Shown piece by piece: positions 8,925 to 17,390 of a stretch of DNA of 40,749 nt. How positions within the stretch are numbered: the stretch's first letter is position 1; each line of letters opens with the position of its first letter. The stretch lies in the NCBI GenBank assembly GCA_017482565.1, contig JAFUMO010000028.1:1-40749 (forward strand). Reading direction: 5' to 3'. Origin of the DNA: Bacteroidales bacterium (lineage in GTDB: Bacteria > Bacteroidota > Bacteroidia > Bacteroidales > UBA932). A model generated the notes under the pieces. The model ran no database searches, was not told the origin of the DNA, and saw only the letters and a program-made list of their open reading frames with translations. A program made the position numbers and the translations under genes.

Positions 8925-10451
8925 TTAATACTTGTTCTGCTCAATTACTCCATTGCTGGAAGTAATGTCTGTTTGAGGAATAGGAGCCGCATATTTGCGT
9001 GATCCAATCTCAAGAGTATAAGCTATTGGAGCGTCATTGGCAAGAACACCTGCCGATGTATACGGATAGTAATGTCTTGTAAGGGTACCCACATCATCTT
9101 TTGAATCATCGTTGTGGTTCAACCTTACAATATCAAACCATCTGAGGGTAAACGGCATCTCCCTCATACGCTCATCTATGATAACCTTAACAGCCTCATC
9201 AGAAGTAGAAGCGGAAAGGTATTTCCTGTCTGATGGAGCATCTGCAGCCATTCTCACCTCACGCAACTTGTTAACCTCCTGCATTGCTTCTGCCACTTTA
9301 TTCTGGCGTGCATAACACTCTGCACGGATTAGAATCATCTCTGCAGTAGTAGGGCCTGCAGGAATATTGTCCTTAAAGAAGAAAACATATCCCGGATATT
9401 CATATGGGGCAAGACCTCTATCAAAGGAATAGTTGTCAACTATATGATACTTGAAGCGCAAATCATACTCATGATCATAACTCTCCAGCAATTTCTCACT
9501 TGGGATGAAATACCATGATCCATAATATGCATTTCTGAAATACATGATCTCTTTCCACTCCATCCTGTCATTCAAATCTGTCTGGTTATCATGTGTGTAT
9601 GGATACAATATCTCAACTTTCTCGCCATTGACGGTCTTATATGACGGAATGTCGCTATATCTCATGTCAGTATTGTAATTTACAAGTACATTATGAGACT
9701 CCAGAGCAGTTGTTGCATATTGAAATGCCTTGTCATAATCACCCCTCTGCAACCAGTATCTTGCAGCAAATCCGTTTACTGCAGCTTTATTTGCCCTCCA
9801 ATGGGTATACTTGTTATTCACTATAGTCATGTCATTGGTAATGCCCAATGCAGCCTCCAGATTCTCCTCAATATAATTATATGTCTCCTCCAATGTAGCT
9901 CTGGCTGCCAGTTCCTCAAATGAGGTACTGTTTTTAAGTGTCATACCCATCTCTCCTTTGTTGGCATCATTATATGGCAAACAATAGGTAGACACAAGAT
10001 TGAACATGCTGTAGGCCCTTATGAATTTTGCCTCTTTCTCCAAATGAGCCTTTCTTGCCTGGTCACCTGTAACATTTGGCAAATTGCCAATAACCATATT
10101 GGCTCTGAATATTTTGCTGTACTCCTGGCTGAAAGTTGTTGCCCTGGTGTAATTTGCACGTCCTTCTGTATCCCAAGTGGCAAACTGTACAGGATTGATA
10201 CCAGGCATTGAAGCTTTGGCATCTGTCATTTCTGTAAGCAAGCCATAGGTATCGGCACCCAGCATAGCTGCCATATTGGTCTCCTGATAAAAATCTGCAT
10301 ATCTGTTAAGCAAATACTCCAGATGATCTATACTTGTAGGAACTACTGAAGTACTCTTGCTTGGGGCATCATTCAGAAACTCATCACACGAATTCAGTGA
10401 AAGCATCACCGCCGCAGATGCAAATATTATTTTTAGTTTGTTCTTTATCAT
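8925..10451 (-). CDS. SusD/RagB-family outer-membrane lipoprotein
   Basis: A 508-residue lipoprotein with signal peptide and lipobox (SLNSC, cysteine 22) followed by DEFLNDAP, the usual start of mature SusD-like proteins. It has the family's helical TPR-like core (ALESHNVLVNYNTDM region) and the C-terminal signature in which a reading such as ILIRAECYARQNKVAEAMQEVN is followed by IIDERMREMPFTLRWFDIVRLN. SusD proteins cap the SusC channel on the cell surface and capture ligand. The gene follows susC by 5 bases. The ligand cannot be read from sequence. The lack of glycoside hydrolases nearby makes a glycan less certain than usual. Confidence 0.93.
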   Translation of the reverse strand: MIKNKLKIIFASAAVMLSLNSCDEFLNDAPSKSTSVVPTSIDHLEYLLNRYADFYQETNMAAMLGADTYGLLTEMTDAKASMPGINPVQFATWDTEGRANYTRATTFSQEYSKIFRANMVIGNLPNVTGDQARKAHLEKEAKFIRAYSMFNLVSTYCLPYNDANKGEMGMTLKNSTSFEELAARATLEETYNYIEENLEAALGITNDMTIVNNKYTHWRANKAAVNGFAARYWLQRGDYDKAFQYATTALESHNVLVNYNTDMRYSDIPSYKTVNGEKVEILYPYTHDNQTDLNDRMEWKEIMYFRNAYYGSWYFIPSEKLLESYDHEYDLRFKYHIVDNYSFDRGLAPYEYPGYVFFFKDNIPAGPTTAEMILIRAECYARQNKVAEAMQEVNKLREVRMAADAPSDRKYLSASTSDEAVKVIIDERMREMPFTLRWFDIVRLNHNDDSKDDVGTLTRHYYPYTSAGVLANDAPIAYTLEIGSRKYAAPIPQTDITSSNGVIEQNKY

Positions 10452-10456
10452 AGCAA

Positions 10457-13400
10457 TTAGAATGTTAAATTAATACCAAATGTGAATGAAGGGGCAGGCT
10501 TGATTGTTCCCATCACATAATCAGGATCCTCATTATACTTGTTATTCTTAATTACTCCCAAATTGTTTGCCTGGGCATAAACTGAAGCTTTTGAAATTGA
10601 CAATTTCTTAAGAAGCTGCTCAGGAATGTTATATGACAGAGCAACCTCCTGGAATCTGATATGACCAGCTTTCTGTACAAGATAATCCATATAAGGATAG
10701 AATCTGTCCCAGAAATAATATCTCTCCTCTCCTTCAAATGGAATTGGAATCATCTCACTTGGATCTGAATTCAACACCTCTGAATACAGTTTGTTAGGGA
10801 GTCCTGCACCACCGGACATTGATGGATAGTTAAATGACAATCCTCTGAACACATGCCCGAATTTACCAGTTACAATAAATGACAGGTTAAAATCGTAAAT
10901 CTTGAAATTACTTGTTATACCAAGTGTATAAGGTGCAACCAATGTACCTGAGTTCTCCATATAGTTTACGGCATTACCAGGCGCCCAAGATGTCAACTGG
11001 TTAAATGACCCGTTCTCGCCCTCAACTACAGGTCTCCAAAGAGGTGAAGCCTCCGAACCCAGGTTCTTTACTCCTGCATATTTATAAGACCACAGAGTAC
11101 TGGCATTATATCCCTCTACATATGCACTTGTTCCTCCACCGTATAAATCGTATGATTGGTATGAAGCCTTGAACAACGAGGTAATTTCGTTCTTGTTATA
11201 GGAGAATGTCAAACCTCCTGTCCAGGTAATGTCACTGCCAAAAATATCCATCTGGCTTCCCAAAGTAAGCTCAATGCCCTTGTTGGTCATTTCAGCGGCA
11301 TTAAGCTTCTGGGATGTTGTACCATTTACTGAAGGGATACTCATGCTTACTATAAGGTCTTTACCCTGCTTATTATATACATCTATACTACCGTACAACT
11401 TGCTGTTGAACATTGAGAAATCTGCTCCAATATCCAATGAACCTGTTTTCTCCCATCTGAGAGAAGGGTTTCCATAACTACTTACAGATGCCATATAATC
11501 TTGTATATAAACATTTTGTGCAGTTGTCACATTAAGAAGAGGCTTGAATGAAGTAGAGCGGTCTACGTTACCATTATATCCATATGTAGCTCTGACTACC
11601 AATCTGTCCAGCCAGTTCACATCTCTCAAAAATGCCTCTGCCTTAGCATTCCAACTTACACCTACAGACCAGAATGGGGCATAGCGGTACTTAGGATCAT
11701 CTGTAATGAGATTTGAGGCATCTGTCCTTACACTACCCGATACAGTATACTTTTTGTCAAATGTATACGAAGCATTTGCGTACAGAGAGAAGTATTTTTC
11801 TGTTTTGTGGCTGAACGAATTTGTATAAGAGAATTTCTGACTGCTTCCCATCCAGTTCACAAGTTTGTATGCGCCACTTCCACCTACGCCATTAGGGAAT
11901 GTACCAACGGTGAGTTTGTCATCATTGTAACCATATGTTTTTGCATAAGTGGTTCCTTGAGTAATGATACTTGAAAGCTCAGTACCTGCAATAAAACTAA
12001 TCTGGTGCTTATTTTCTTTAAAGCTCCTGTCAAAATTTACCTGGCTTCTCCAGTTCCACGAATCAATACTTGATTTGCTTTGTGACATTATTCCACCAGT
12101 TGGAAGGTTTGCTGTAACAGTTCCTGTACTTTTATCCCATGAAGAAGCCTGATTAATTGTACTTCTTACATAATATGTGCTCTCATCATCAATGTTCTTT
12201 ACTGAATTGTCAATTCTCTCATACTGTATTTTACTCTCAACATTCAATCCTTTAATGATTTTGGCAGTAAGGCCTCCTTGAGCCCTTACAGCTGTCCTCT
12301 TAGTTGAGTAATCCCTGCCGGCTCTCTCCTCAATAATGTTATATGTCCAATCTGAATAAGGGAAAGACTCAACCGGTACATGTCTGAGAATATTTGGACC
12401 ATAATAATTTCCCCAATCCCTTACCAATGAGCCGTCATTGTTTACAAGCATCTGATAACGGGACAAACTTGCTATATCAGAGAAGGAAGCAGCATTATTC
12501 TGGCTGTCAGTCATGCTATAGTTCCCACTAAAGTTGAAATCCAACCATTCGAACAATTTTACATTTGTCCTGTAACCCACATTATATTTATTGTGGCCGT
12601 TACCCTTCAAATATTTGTCCTGACCTTCATACATCAAAGACAACATATTGCTCTGTCTCTCAGTTGATCCTGAAATTGTAACATTATATTGCTGTGTAAA
12701 CGGATTGCCCAACAAATGTTTCTTTATCTGCTTTGTATTGTCCAATCCTGAAAGACGCTGCAACTCTGCATTCATTTCAGACTCAGAGATATAGCCCAGG
12801 TTATACTCATTCATTGCAGTTACAGCCAATGAATGCATCCATATATCCTGATAATTATTCTGGTTAGGCAACCAATAAGCACTGCCAAAAAATCCGTCCG
12901 GACTGTAACCCCTCTTCTCATAATCTACAATTTCAGCAGAGGTTGCCAATGGATTTGCGTACTCCCAGTCAATCTTTGGCGAGAATTTCCAGAAAGTCTG
13001 CACATCAACCTTAACTTTGCCATTCTGTACACTTGACCCCTTCTTGGTAGTAATTACTATAACTCCGTTTGCAGATTTTGCTCCCCATATAGAGGCTGCA
13101 GCAGCATCCTTCAATACAGTAATACTCTCAACATCATTAGGATTGACAGACTCAAAGCCATCCTGCGTAGGGAAACCGTCAATTACAATAAGTGGCTGTG
13201 CAGATGCCAGCAAACTGCTCTGTCCCCTTATTTCAAAGGTAACATTACCATTTGCATCTGTTGAACTCTGCAAACCGGCTGTTGTACCCACAAGCCTTTG
13301 TGCAATGTTTGTAGACGCCTTATCCAACTGTTCTGCCTTTACAATATTAAACGAACCCGTAGCCCTCTCTTTAGAAATTGTCTGATAACCTGTAACTACA

Positions 13401-14002
13401 ACATCATCCAGGCTGATAAGGTCTGTATCCATAAAAATAGAGGCAACTTTATCCGTTCTAGTTACATTGTAGCTAAGGTCCTTCATTCCAATAAATGTTA
13501 TAGCAAGCACATCACCCCTCTTTGCACCAATTGTAAACTCACCAAAATCATTGGTAATTGTAAATTCATTTGTTCGTGTATTTCTTACTGTTGCCCCAGG
13601 AATAGTCTCTCCCGTAGAATTATCAGCCACTACAGCAGTAAATTCATCATCTTCCTGAGCGTTCGCATCCTGAGCAATTATAATATCAGAAGGCGCTATA
13701 ACCACTTGGTTCCCATTTACCTTCCAAGATACAGATTTCCCTGCAAAAAGATTTTTAAGAATAGAATTGATATCCTTCTTGTCTGCAGACATCGTAAAAT
13801 CAATACTATTGTTCACAACATCAAGAGCATTTGAATAAATGAACTTGAATCCTGTCTGCTCAGATACCTCAACCAGAATTGTTTTTATTGGGGTATCTTT
13901 AAATGTGAAATTTACGTTTTGCGCCATCAGCTCAAAACTGAAGAGCATGCACAGCAGCATGGCTGCCCACATGCATCTACCTTTGTAACGTTTCTTGTCC
14001 AT
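10457..14002 (-). CDS. SusC/RagA-family TonB-dependent receptor with STN signalling domain
   Basis: An 1181-residue outer-membrane protein. After a signal peptide (about residues 1-27) comes an STN domain (about 30-105, NVNFTFKDTPIKTILVEVSE), then a carboxypeptidase-regulatory-like domain (about 120-195), a plug with the SusC hallmarks IRGQSSLLASAQPLIVIDG and DVESITVLKDAAAASIWG, and a beta-barrel ending in the aromatic C terminus PSFTFGINLTF. The STN domain is the part that contacts a FecR-type anti-sigma factor, and the FecR and ECF sigma genes lie directly upstream, so ligand import should signal to its own transcription. It is expected to import a ligand captured by the SusD encoded next, using TonB energy. 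Confidence 0.95.
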   Translation of the reverse strand: MDKKRYKGRCMWAAMLLCMLFSFELMAQNVNFTFKDTPIKTILVEVSEQTGFKFIYSNALDVVNNSIDFTMSADKKDINSILKNLFAGKSVSWKVNGNQVVIAPSDIIIAQDANAQEDDEFTAVVADNSTGETIPGATVRNTRTNEFTITNDFGEFTIGAKRGDVLAITFIGMKDLSYNVTRTDKVASIFMDTDLISLDDVVVTGYQTISKERATGSFNIVKAEQLDKASTNIAQRLVGTTAGLQSSTDANGNVTFEIRGQSSLLASAQPLIVIDGFPTQDGFESVNPNDVESITVLKDAAAASIWGAKSANGVIVITTKKGSSVQNGKVKVDVQTFWKFSPKIDWEYANPLATSAEIVDYEKRGYSPDGFFGSAYWLPNQNNYQDIWMHSLAVTAMNEYNLGYISESEMNAELQRLSGLDNTKQIKKHLLGNPFTQQYNVTISGSTERQSNMLSLMYEGQDKYLKGNGHNKYNVGYRTNVKLFEWLDFNFSGNYSMTDSQNNAASFSDIASLSRYQMLVNNDGSLVRDWGNYYGPNILRHVPVESFPYSDWTYNIIEERAGRDYSTKRTAVRAQGGLTAKIIKGLNVESKIQYERIDNSVKNIDDESTYYVRSTINQASSWDKSTGTVTANLPTGGIMSQSKSSIDSWNWRSQVNFDRSFKENKHQISFIAGTELSSIITQGTTYAKTYGYNDDKLTVGTFPNGVGGSGAYKLVNWMGSSQKFSYTNSFSHKTEKYFSLYANASYTFDKKYTVSGSVRTDASNLITDDPKYRYAPFWSVGVSWNAKAEAFLRDVNWLDRLVVRATYGYNGNVDRSTSFKPLLNVTTAQNVYIQDYMASVSSYGNPSLRWEKTGSLDIGADFSMFNSKLYGSIDVYNKQGKDLIVSMSIPSVNGTTSQKLNAAEMTNKGIELTLGSQMDIFGSDITWTGGLTFSYNKNEITSLFKASYQSYDLYGGGTSAYVEGYNASTLWSYKYAGVKNLGSEASPLWRPVVEGENGSFNQLTSWAPGNAVNYMENSGTLVAPYTLGITSNFKIYDFNLSFIVTGKFGHVFRGLSFNYPSMSGGAGLPNKLYSEVLNSDPSEMIPIPFEGEERYYFWDRFYPYMDYLVQKAGHIRFQEVALSYNIPEQLLKKLSISKASVYAQANNLGVIKNNKYNEDPDYVMGTIKPAPSFTFGINLTF

Positions 14003-14100
14003 ATAGTTTTACTTTTCAGGTTATACACATAGAACAAGAAAAAAAACAAATCCCCTAGTTAAAAACAGATTTTTTATTTGAAAAATACAATATGATAAAA
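14003..14100 (-). promoter_or_regulatory. susC leader; candidate ECF-sigma target promoter
   Basis: The 98-base gap between fecR and susC has no TAnnTTTG box. On the minus strand it carries AACTAGGGGATTTG (14047-14060), then a T-run and CTTGTTCTATGTG. A G-rich motif followed by a distal element is what I would expect of an ECF promoter at this kind of locus, but no consensus is assigned. No hairpin terminator is visible. Confidence 0.35.
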
Positions 14101-15132
14101 TTACCTTCCCGACAAATACAGAACCTTGTCTTCAAACCTATAATCTATCCTGGCTGACTGTCTGATAAGATCTGCAATCTGAACAGCTGACTCTGAATTG
14201 AAATCTGCGGTAATTTTATATTTGAGAATAGACGGATCTGTTACAATCACCCTTATGCCATGCCATCTTTCCAATTCTTTAATAACCACATCCAATGGCG
14301 TGCTGTCAAAAATAAGGCGGCCTTTTGTCCATGCTTTGGTTACAGTATTGACATTGTTATCCATTTGCTGAACGCTTACAACACCTTTGGGTGACACATA
14401 TGTCTTTGTATTAGGCATCACCTCTGTACAAGAGGTTCTTCCTGTAGCATCATCTCCTGTTATAAGGGAAATTTTTCCAGAATACAAGGTAGTCTCAATT
14501 TTTGTGCTGTCAAAAGTCCTGAGATTGAATTCTGTACCGAGAACCATAACATCCAAATTATGGTTTGTCTTAACTATCATAGGTTTGAGGGAGTCTGCCA
14601 CTACATTGAAGTAGCCCTCTCCATGGAATGTGATTTCGCGCGTATCGCCTATAAATTTGTCGGGATAGGAGATTTTTGAACCCGAATTAAGAAGGACTGT
14701 TGATCCGTCGGGGAGTATGACTTTAGCTTTTACACCATATTCCGTATACAACGTATGGACATATTCTTTGGGGATATCGCTCAATTCCACCCTAATCAGA
14801 TTTTCCAATGCAACAGATTTATTGTCTTTTTGTGGAATGAGCAGATATAATGCCAAAATAATTGCTGCCGCTGCCGAGCCAAAGGCTATCGTTACCCGTC
14901 TGACAAATCTTAAGGTCCTGGACTTTCTTTCAGCCTCTAACTTATTGTGGAATTCATAAAGTTCTTCTGCTGAAGCCCGGGTTTGGGGCATTGTCTCTTT
15001 TGTTATAAGATTTTTTAACTCGGCATAGTACGTCATATTATGATCAGACTGCAAGAGCCAATGCTCTATTTGTTCACACTCTTGCTGCGTTGTCTCACCA
15101 CAAATGTATCTATGCAACAATTCCTTTGTCAT
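14101..15132 (-). CDS. FecR-family anti-sigma factor
   Basis: A 343-residue single-pass inner-membrane protein. The cytoplasmic N-terminal part (1-80, HRYICGETTQQECEQIEHWL) should bind the ECF sigma. A transmembrane helix lies at about 85-101 (FGSAAAAIILALYLLI). The periplasmic part contains a FecR domain (about 120-220, VKAKVILPDGSTVLLNSGS) and a C-terminal DUF4974 region (about 265-343, LIFDSTPLDVVIKELERWHGI), which resembles an STN fold. It overlaps the sigma gene by four bases (ATGA), ensuring equal synthesis of sigma and anti-sigma. Signal from the SusC STN domain would release the sigma. Confidence 0.93.
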   Translation of the reverse strand: MTKELLHRYICGETTQQECEQIEHWLLQSDHNMTYYAELKNLITKETMPQTRASAEELYEFHNKLEAERKSRTLRFVRRVTIAFGSAAAAIILALYLLIPQKDNKSVALENLIRVELSDIPKEYVHTLYTEYGVKAKVILPDGSTVLLNSGSKISYPDKFIGDTREITFHGEGYFNVVADSLKPMIVKTNHNLDVMVLGTEFNLRTFDSTKIETTLYSGKISLITGDDATGRTSCTEVMPNTKTYVSPKGVVSVQQMDNNVNTVTKAWTKGRLIFDSTPLDVVIKELERWHGIRVIVTDPSILKYKITADFNSESAVQIADLIRQSARIDYRFEDKVLYLSGR

Positions 15133-15716
15133 ATGTTTACCAACCCTGTTACAAATATAACAATATTCCTTAGATAATCCCTAAGGAATTTTCTGAGAAT
15201 TGCTGTTGCCGCCGATATCCTGTACTCTACTGTTTTAATGGAAATTTTCTCCATATCAGCAACTTCCCTATACTTCATCCTGTCAAACCTTATTTTAAGA
15301 TATGTCTCCCTTACCTGAGGGGACATTTGCTCCAATGCTTTGGAATAAATACGGCTTATCTCATTGGAGTACAGTTTTGACACTGTCAGTTCACTCAGTG
15401 CAAATGCATTAAGTTCATCTTTGGCTCTATTATTCTTCCGCCAGGAATATTTCTTATGGACATTATTTTTGGTAAGGATATTAAGGCACTTGTTCTTTGC
15501 TATTATAAGGATATATGTTAAAATGCTGTCATCCAACTTCACATTTTCCCTTCTTTGCCATAAGGTCTCAAACACATCCTGTGTTATATCCTCACATATC
15601 TGTTTGTCTGGAATATAAGAAAAGCAGAAATGCCTTACCTTGTGCAAGTACTTAAGGTAGACCTCATTAAATCTTGAATTAATTGACAAATCAGATTCTA
15701 TCACTCTATTTTTCAT
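15129..15716 (-). CDS. ECF RNA polymerase sigma factor (RpoE/FecI-like)
   Basis: A 195-residue sigma factor. Region 2 is at about 15-85 (FNEVYLKYLHKVRHFCFSYI, then EDITQDVFETLWQRRENV, the -10 recognition helix region). Region 4 is at about 130-180 (LEQMSPQVRETYLKIRFDRM, then YREVADMEKISIKTVEYRIS, a helix-turn-helix). A hydrophobic C-terminal tail (RNIVIFVTGLVNI) follows. It is the first gene of the locus and overlaps fecR. Its expected target is the susC promoter downstream. Confidence 0.93.
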   Translation of the reverse strand: MKNRVIESDLSINSRFNEVYLKYLHKVRHFCFSYIPDKQICEDITQDVFETLWQRRENVKLDDSILTYILIIAKNKCLNILTKNNVHKKYSWRKNNRAKDELNAFALSELTVSKLYSNEISRIYSKALEQMSPQVRETYLKIRFDRMKYREVADMEKISIKTVEYRISAATAILRKFLRDYLRNIVIFVTGLVNI

Positions 15717-15778
15717 CTCATCCTCAGAACCTTAATTCCACTCAAACCTTAGCGCCATTAAAGACAAAAAAACAGTGA

Positions 15779-15811
15779 CAAAAGTATAAAAAAGTTATTA
15801 TTCCAAACAAA
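15779..15811 (-). promoter_or_regulatory. housekeeping promoter of the ECF sigma gene
   Basis: On the minus strand TTTG (15808-15811), a 21-base spacer and TACTTTTG (15779-15786) match the Bacteroidota consensus. The transcript would start near 15772, about 56 bases before the sigma start codon. The sigma-FecR pair is therefore likely made constitutively at a basal level, with the SusCD genes induced. Confidence 0.65.
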
Positions 15812-15819
15812 TTATCTGC

Positions 15820-16434
15820 CTATATGGGGAACCACACGAATACCGCCACATCCCATAAGGCATGAGAAAGGATAATGGCAAAGAATTTCTGCGGAAAAAA
15901 CCTGTAGAGCAATCCCCATGTGGTTCCTGCCACAAGGGCAGCCATCACCAGCATGAAATTGCACGAGCCGGCATGTACCAGGGCATATACAAGGGTTGTT
16001 GCCACCATACCTGCGTTGCTGCTCCATCTCTTCTGCAGCGTCTGCTGCACATAGCCCCTCCATAAAATCTCCTCTGCCGGGCCAATGAGGAACAGCATCA
16101 GGGCGGTAAGTAGCCAGGGGGATTCCCCCTCCTTCATGCCGTATATAAGGTCCACCTGGGTACGGGCAAAGTTGAACAGAATCTGCGAGAGCTTGTCTCC
16201 TGTCCAGAAGATGCCCCAGAGGATGGCTGCAATTGCAATCCCCTCCAGCACACCTCGGAAAGTTATGTGTACCCTTCTCCACCACCCCGGATTGAAAATT
16301 GAAGAAAGGATGCTCAAGGTACAGGCCGAGGCTGTCATCATCCACCAGAAATTTACATGGGGCGCGGTAACAGGGAGGAACATAATGCTCCACAGCACAG
16401 CAGCAAGAAATATTGTAAAGAGGAGCTTTTTCAT
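15820..16434 (-). CDS. CPBP-family intramembrane metalloprotease (Abi domain)
   Basis: A 204-residue polytopic membrane protein with the CPBP signatures: AEEILWRGYVQ (EExxxR motif), YALVHAG (xxxH motif) and a late HALWD. Members are membrane glutamic-type proteases related to Rce1, or proteins of unknown role in bacteriocin immunity. It is the last gene of the menaquinone operon, 12 bases after the second prenyltransferase. Rce1-type CAAX proteases act on prenylated substrates, which makes the neighbourhood suggestive but proves nothing. An in-frame GTG at 16440 is an alternative start. A longer shadow frame (15812-16393) has no protein-like features. Confidence 0.82.
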   Translation of the reverse strand: MKKLLFTIFLAAVLWSIMFLPVTAPHVNFWWMMTASACTLSILSSIFNPGWWRRVHITFRGVLEGIAIAAILWGIFWTGDKLSQILFNFARTQVDLIYGMKEGESPWLLTALMLFLIGPAEEILWRGYVQQTLQKRWSSNAGMVATTLVYALVHAGSCNFMLVMAALVAGTTWGLLYRFFPQKFFAIILSHALWDVAVFVWFPI

Positions 16435-16446
16435 TTTCACTGCAGA

Positions 16447-17364
16447 TTACGCTATGAATGCAGCTATCATGAGACCTCCAAACAGGGCAAGGCTGAACTT
16501 CAGCTGAAGCTGCGCCGTACGCTCATCCAGCCCCACCATAGCCTTCATCCCTTCCTGCGGATAACGCATAGCCCTGCGGGCATTGTCCCATGCCGGCTTG
16601 AATGCAACAAGTACCGTAATGATACATATAGGGAGAATCCCCGCCATAATACAGGCGCCACACCATACAAACGGCAAAAGCACCTCAAGACAATATATGC
16701 ATGAAGAGACCCTGCCCCCTATGCTCATTGCAAAAGTCTTTATCTCTGCCCTCCTGTCCTGCTCCATATCCCTTGTATTGTTTGAATGCAGGATACCTAC
16801 GGTTATAAGCCCTACAGGAACCGCCAGCCACAGCGTCTGCGGGATTATGCTTCCTGTTGACACGTATGAGGTTCCCAACATTGGCAGGACGGCGTATGTA
16901 AGGAAAATGTCCACATCCCCCATGGCGTGGTATTTCATCCAGGGGTACAATACAGTAAGGATTGCACCAGCCAGGCCCAGCCACAGGGTGGTAAGTCCGG
17001 TAAGGGCAAGAATAGTGAGACCGCAGGCCACTGCCGCTGCCATAAGGGCAATTGAGAGCATCTTTATCTCACCGGCCTTGAACTGCCCGCTTGTAATTGA
17101 CACTCCTCCTACAGTATCCTCCCTGTCTACCCCTCTCTTGTAATCATTGTAATCGCTCCAGGTATTCCCGGCTGCATGGAACAGCACCACATTGAACATT
17201 GTGAAGATACCTATTGCCCAATCCACCTGCTCACCTGCCCAAAAAAGATACCCCAAAGTTACCAAGACAGGCATTGCCGATGCCGGAAAAGCCCATGGAC
17301 GGGTTGCCAGGAACCAGTCTTTTAAAGAATGGCTGACATTAGTTGATGCTCTCAGGTCTGACAT
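16447..17364 (-). CDS. UbiA-family prenyltransferase, second copy
   Basis: A 305-residue membrane protein with both aspartate-rich motifs of UbiA prenyltransferases: NTWSDYNDYKRGVDRED (about 80-96) and NNTRDMEQDRRAE (about 195-207). It transfers an isoprenoid chain to an aromatic acceptor, but its acceptor is not shown by sequence. It lies 26 bases after menA, and its homology to that neighbour is limited to the family motifs, so the two are diverged paralogues rather than a recent duplication. Start ATG 17364 is chosen. A TTG at 17379 falls on top of a TATCTTTG promoter box (17377-17384), so it is unlikely to be used. Confidence 0.85.
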   Translation of the reverse strand: MSDLRASTNVSHSLKDWFLATRPWAFPASAMPVLVTLGYLFWAGEQVDWAIGIFTMFNVVLFHAAGNTWSDYNDYKRGVDREDTVGGVSITSGQFKAGEIKMLSIALMAAAVACGLTILALTGLTTLWLGLAGAILTVLYPWMKYHAMGDVDIFLTYAVLPMLGTSYVSTGSIIPQTLWLAVPVGLITVGILHSNNTRDMEQDRRAEIKTFAMSIGGRVSSCIYCLEVLLPFVWCGACIMAGILPICIITVLVAFKPAWDNARRAMRYPQEGMKAMVGLDERTAQLQLKFSLALFGGLMIAAFIA

Positions 17365-17376
17365 GATGTTTCTCTG

Positions 17377-17384
17377 CAAAGATA
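17377..17384 (-). promoter_or_regulatory. candidate internal promoter before the second UbiA gene
   Basis: TATCTTTG on the minus strand matches TAnnTTTG and sits between the menA stop and the next start codon, giving a transcript start near 17370. The -33 region is poor. It could uncouple the last two genes from the men operon. Confidence 0.35.
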
Positions 17385-17390
17385 GTAAAT

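Noticed and set aside
15812-16393. Minus-strand frame of 193 codons overlapping the CPBP gene
   Set aside because: The other frame has the EExxxR, H and HxxxD protease motifs and a membrane protein composition. This one has Cys/Gly-rich random-looking translation.
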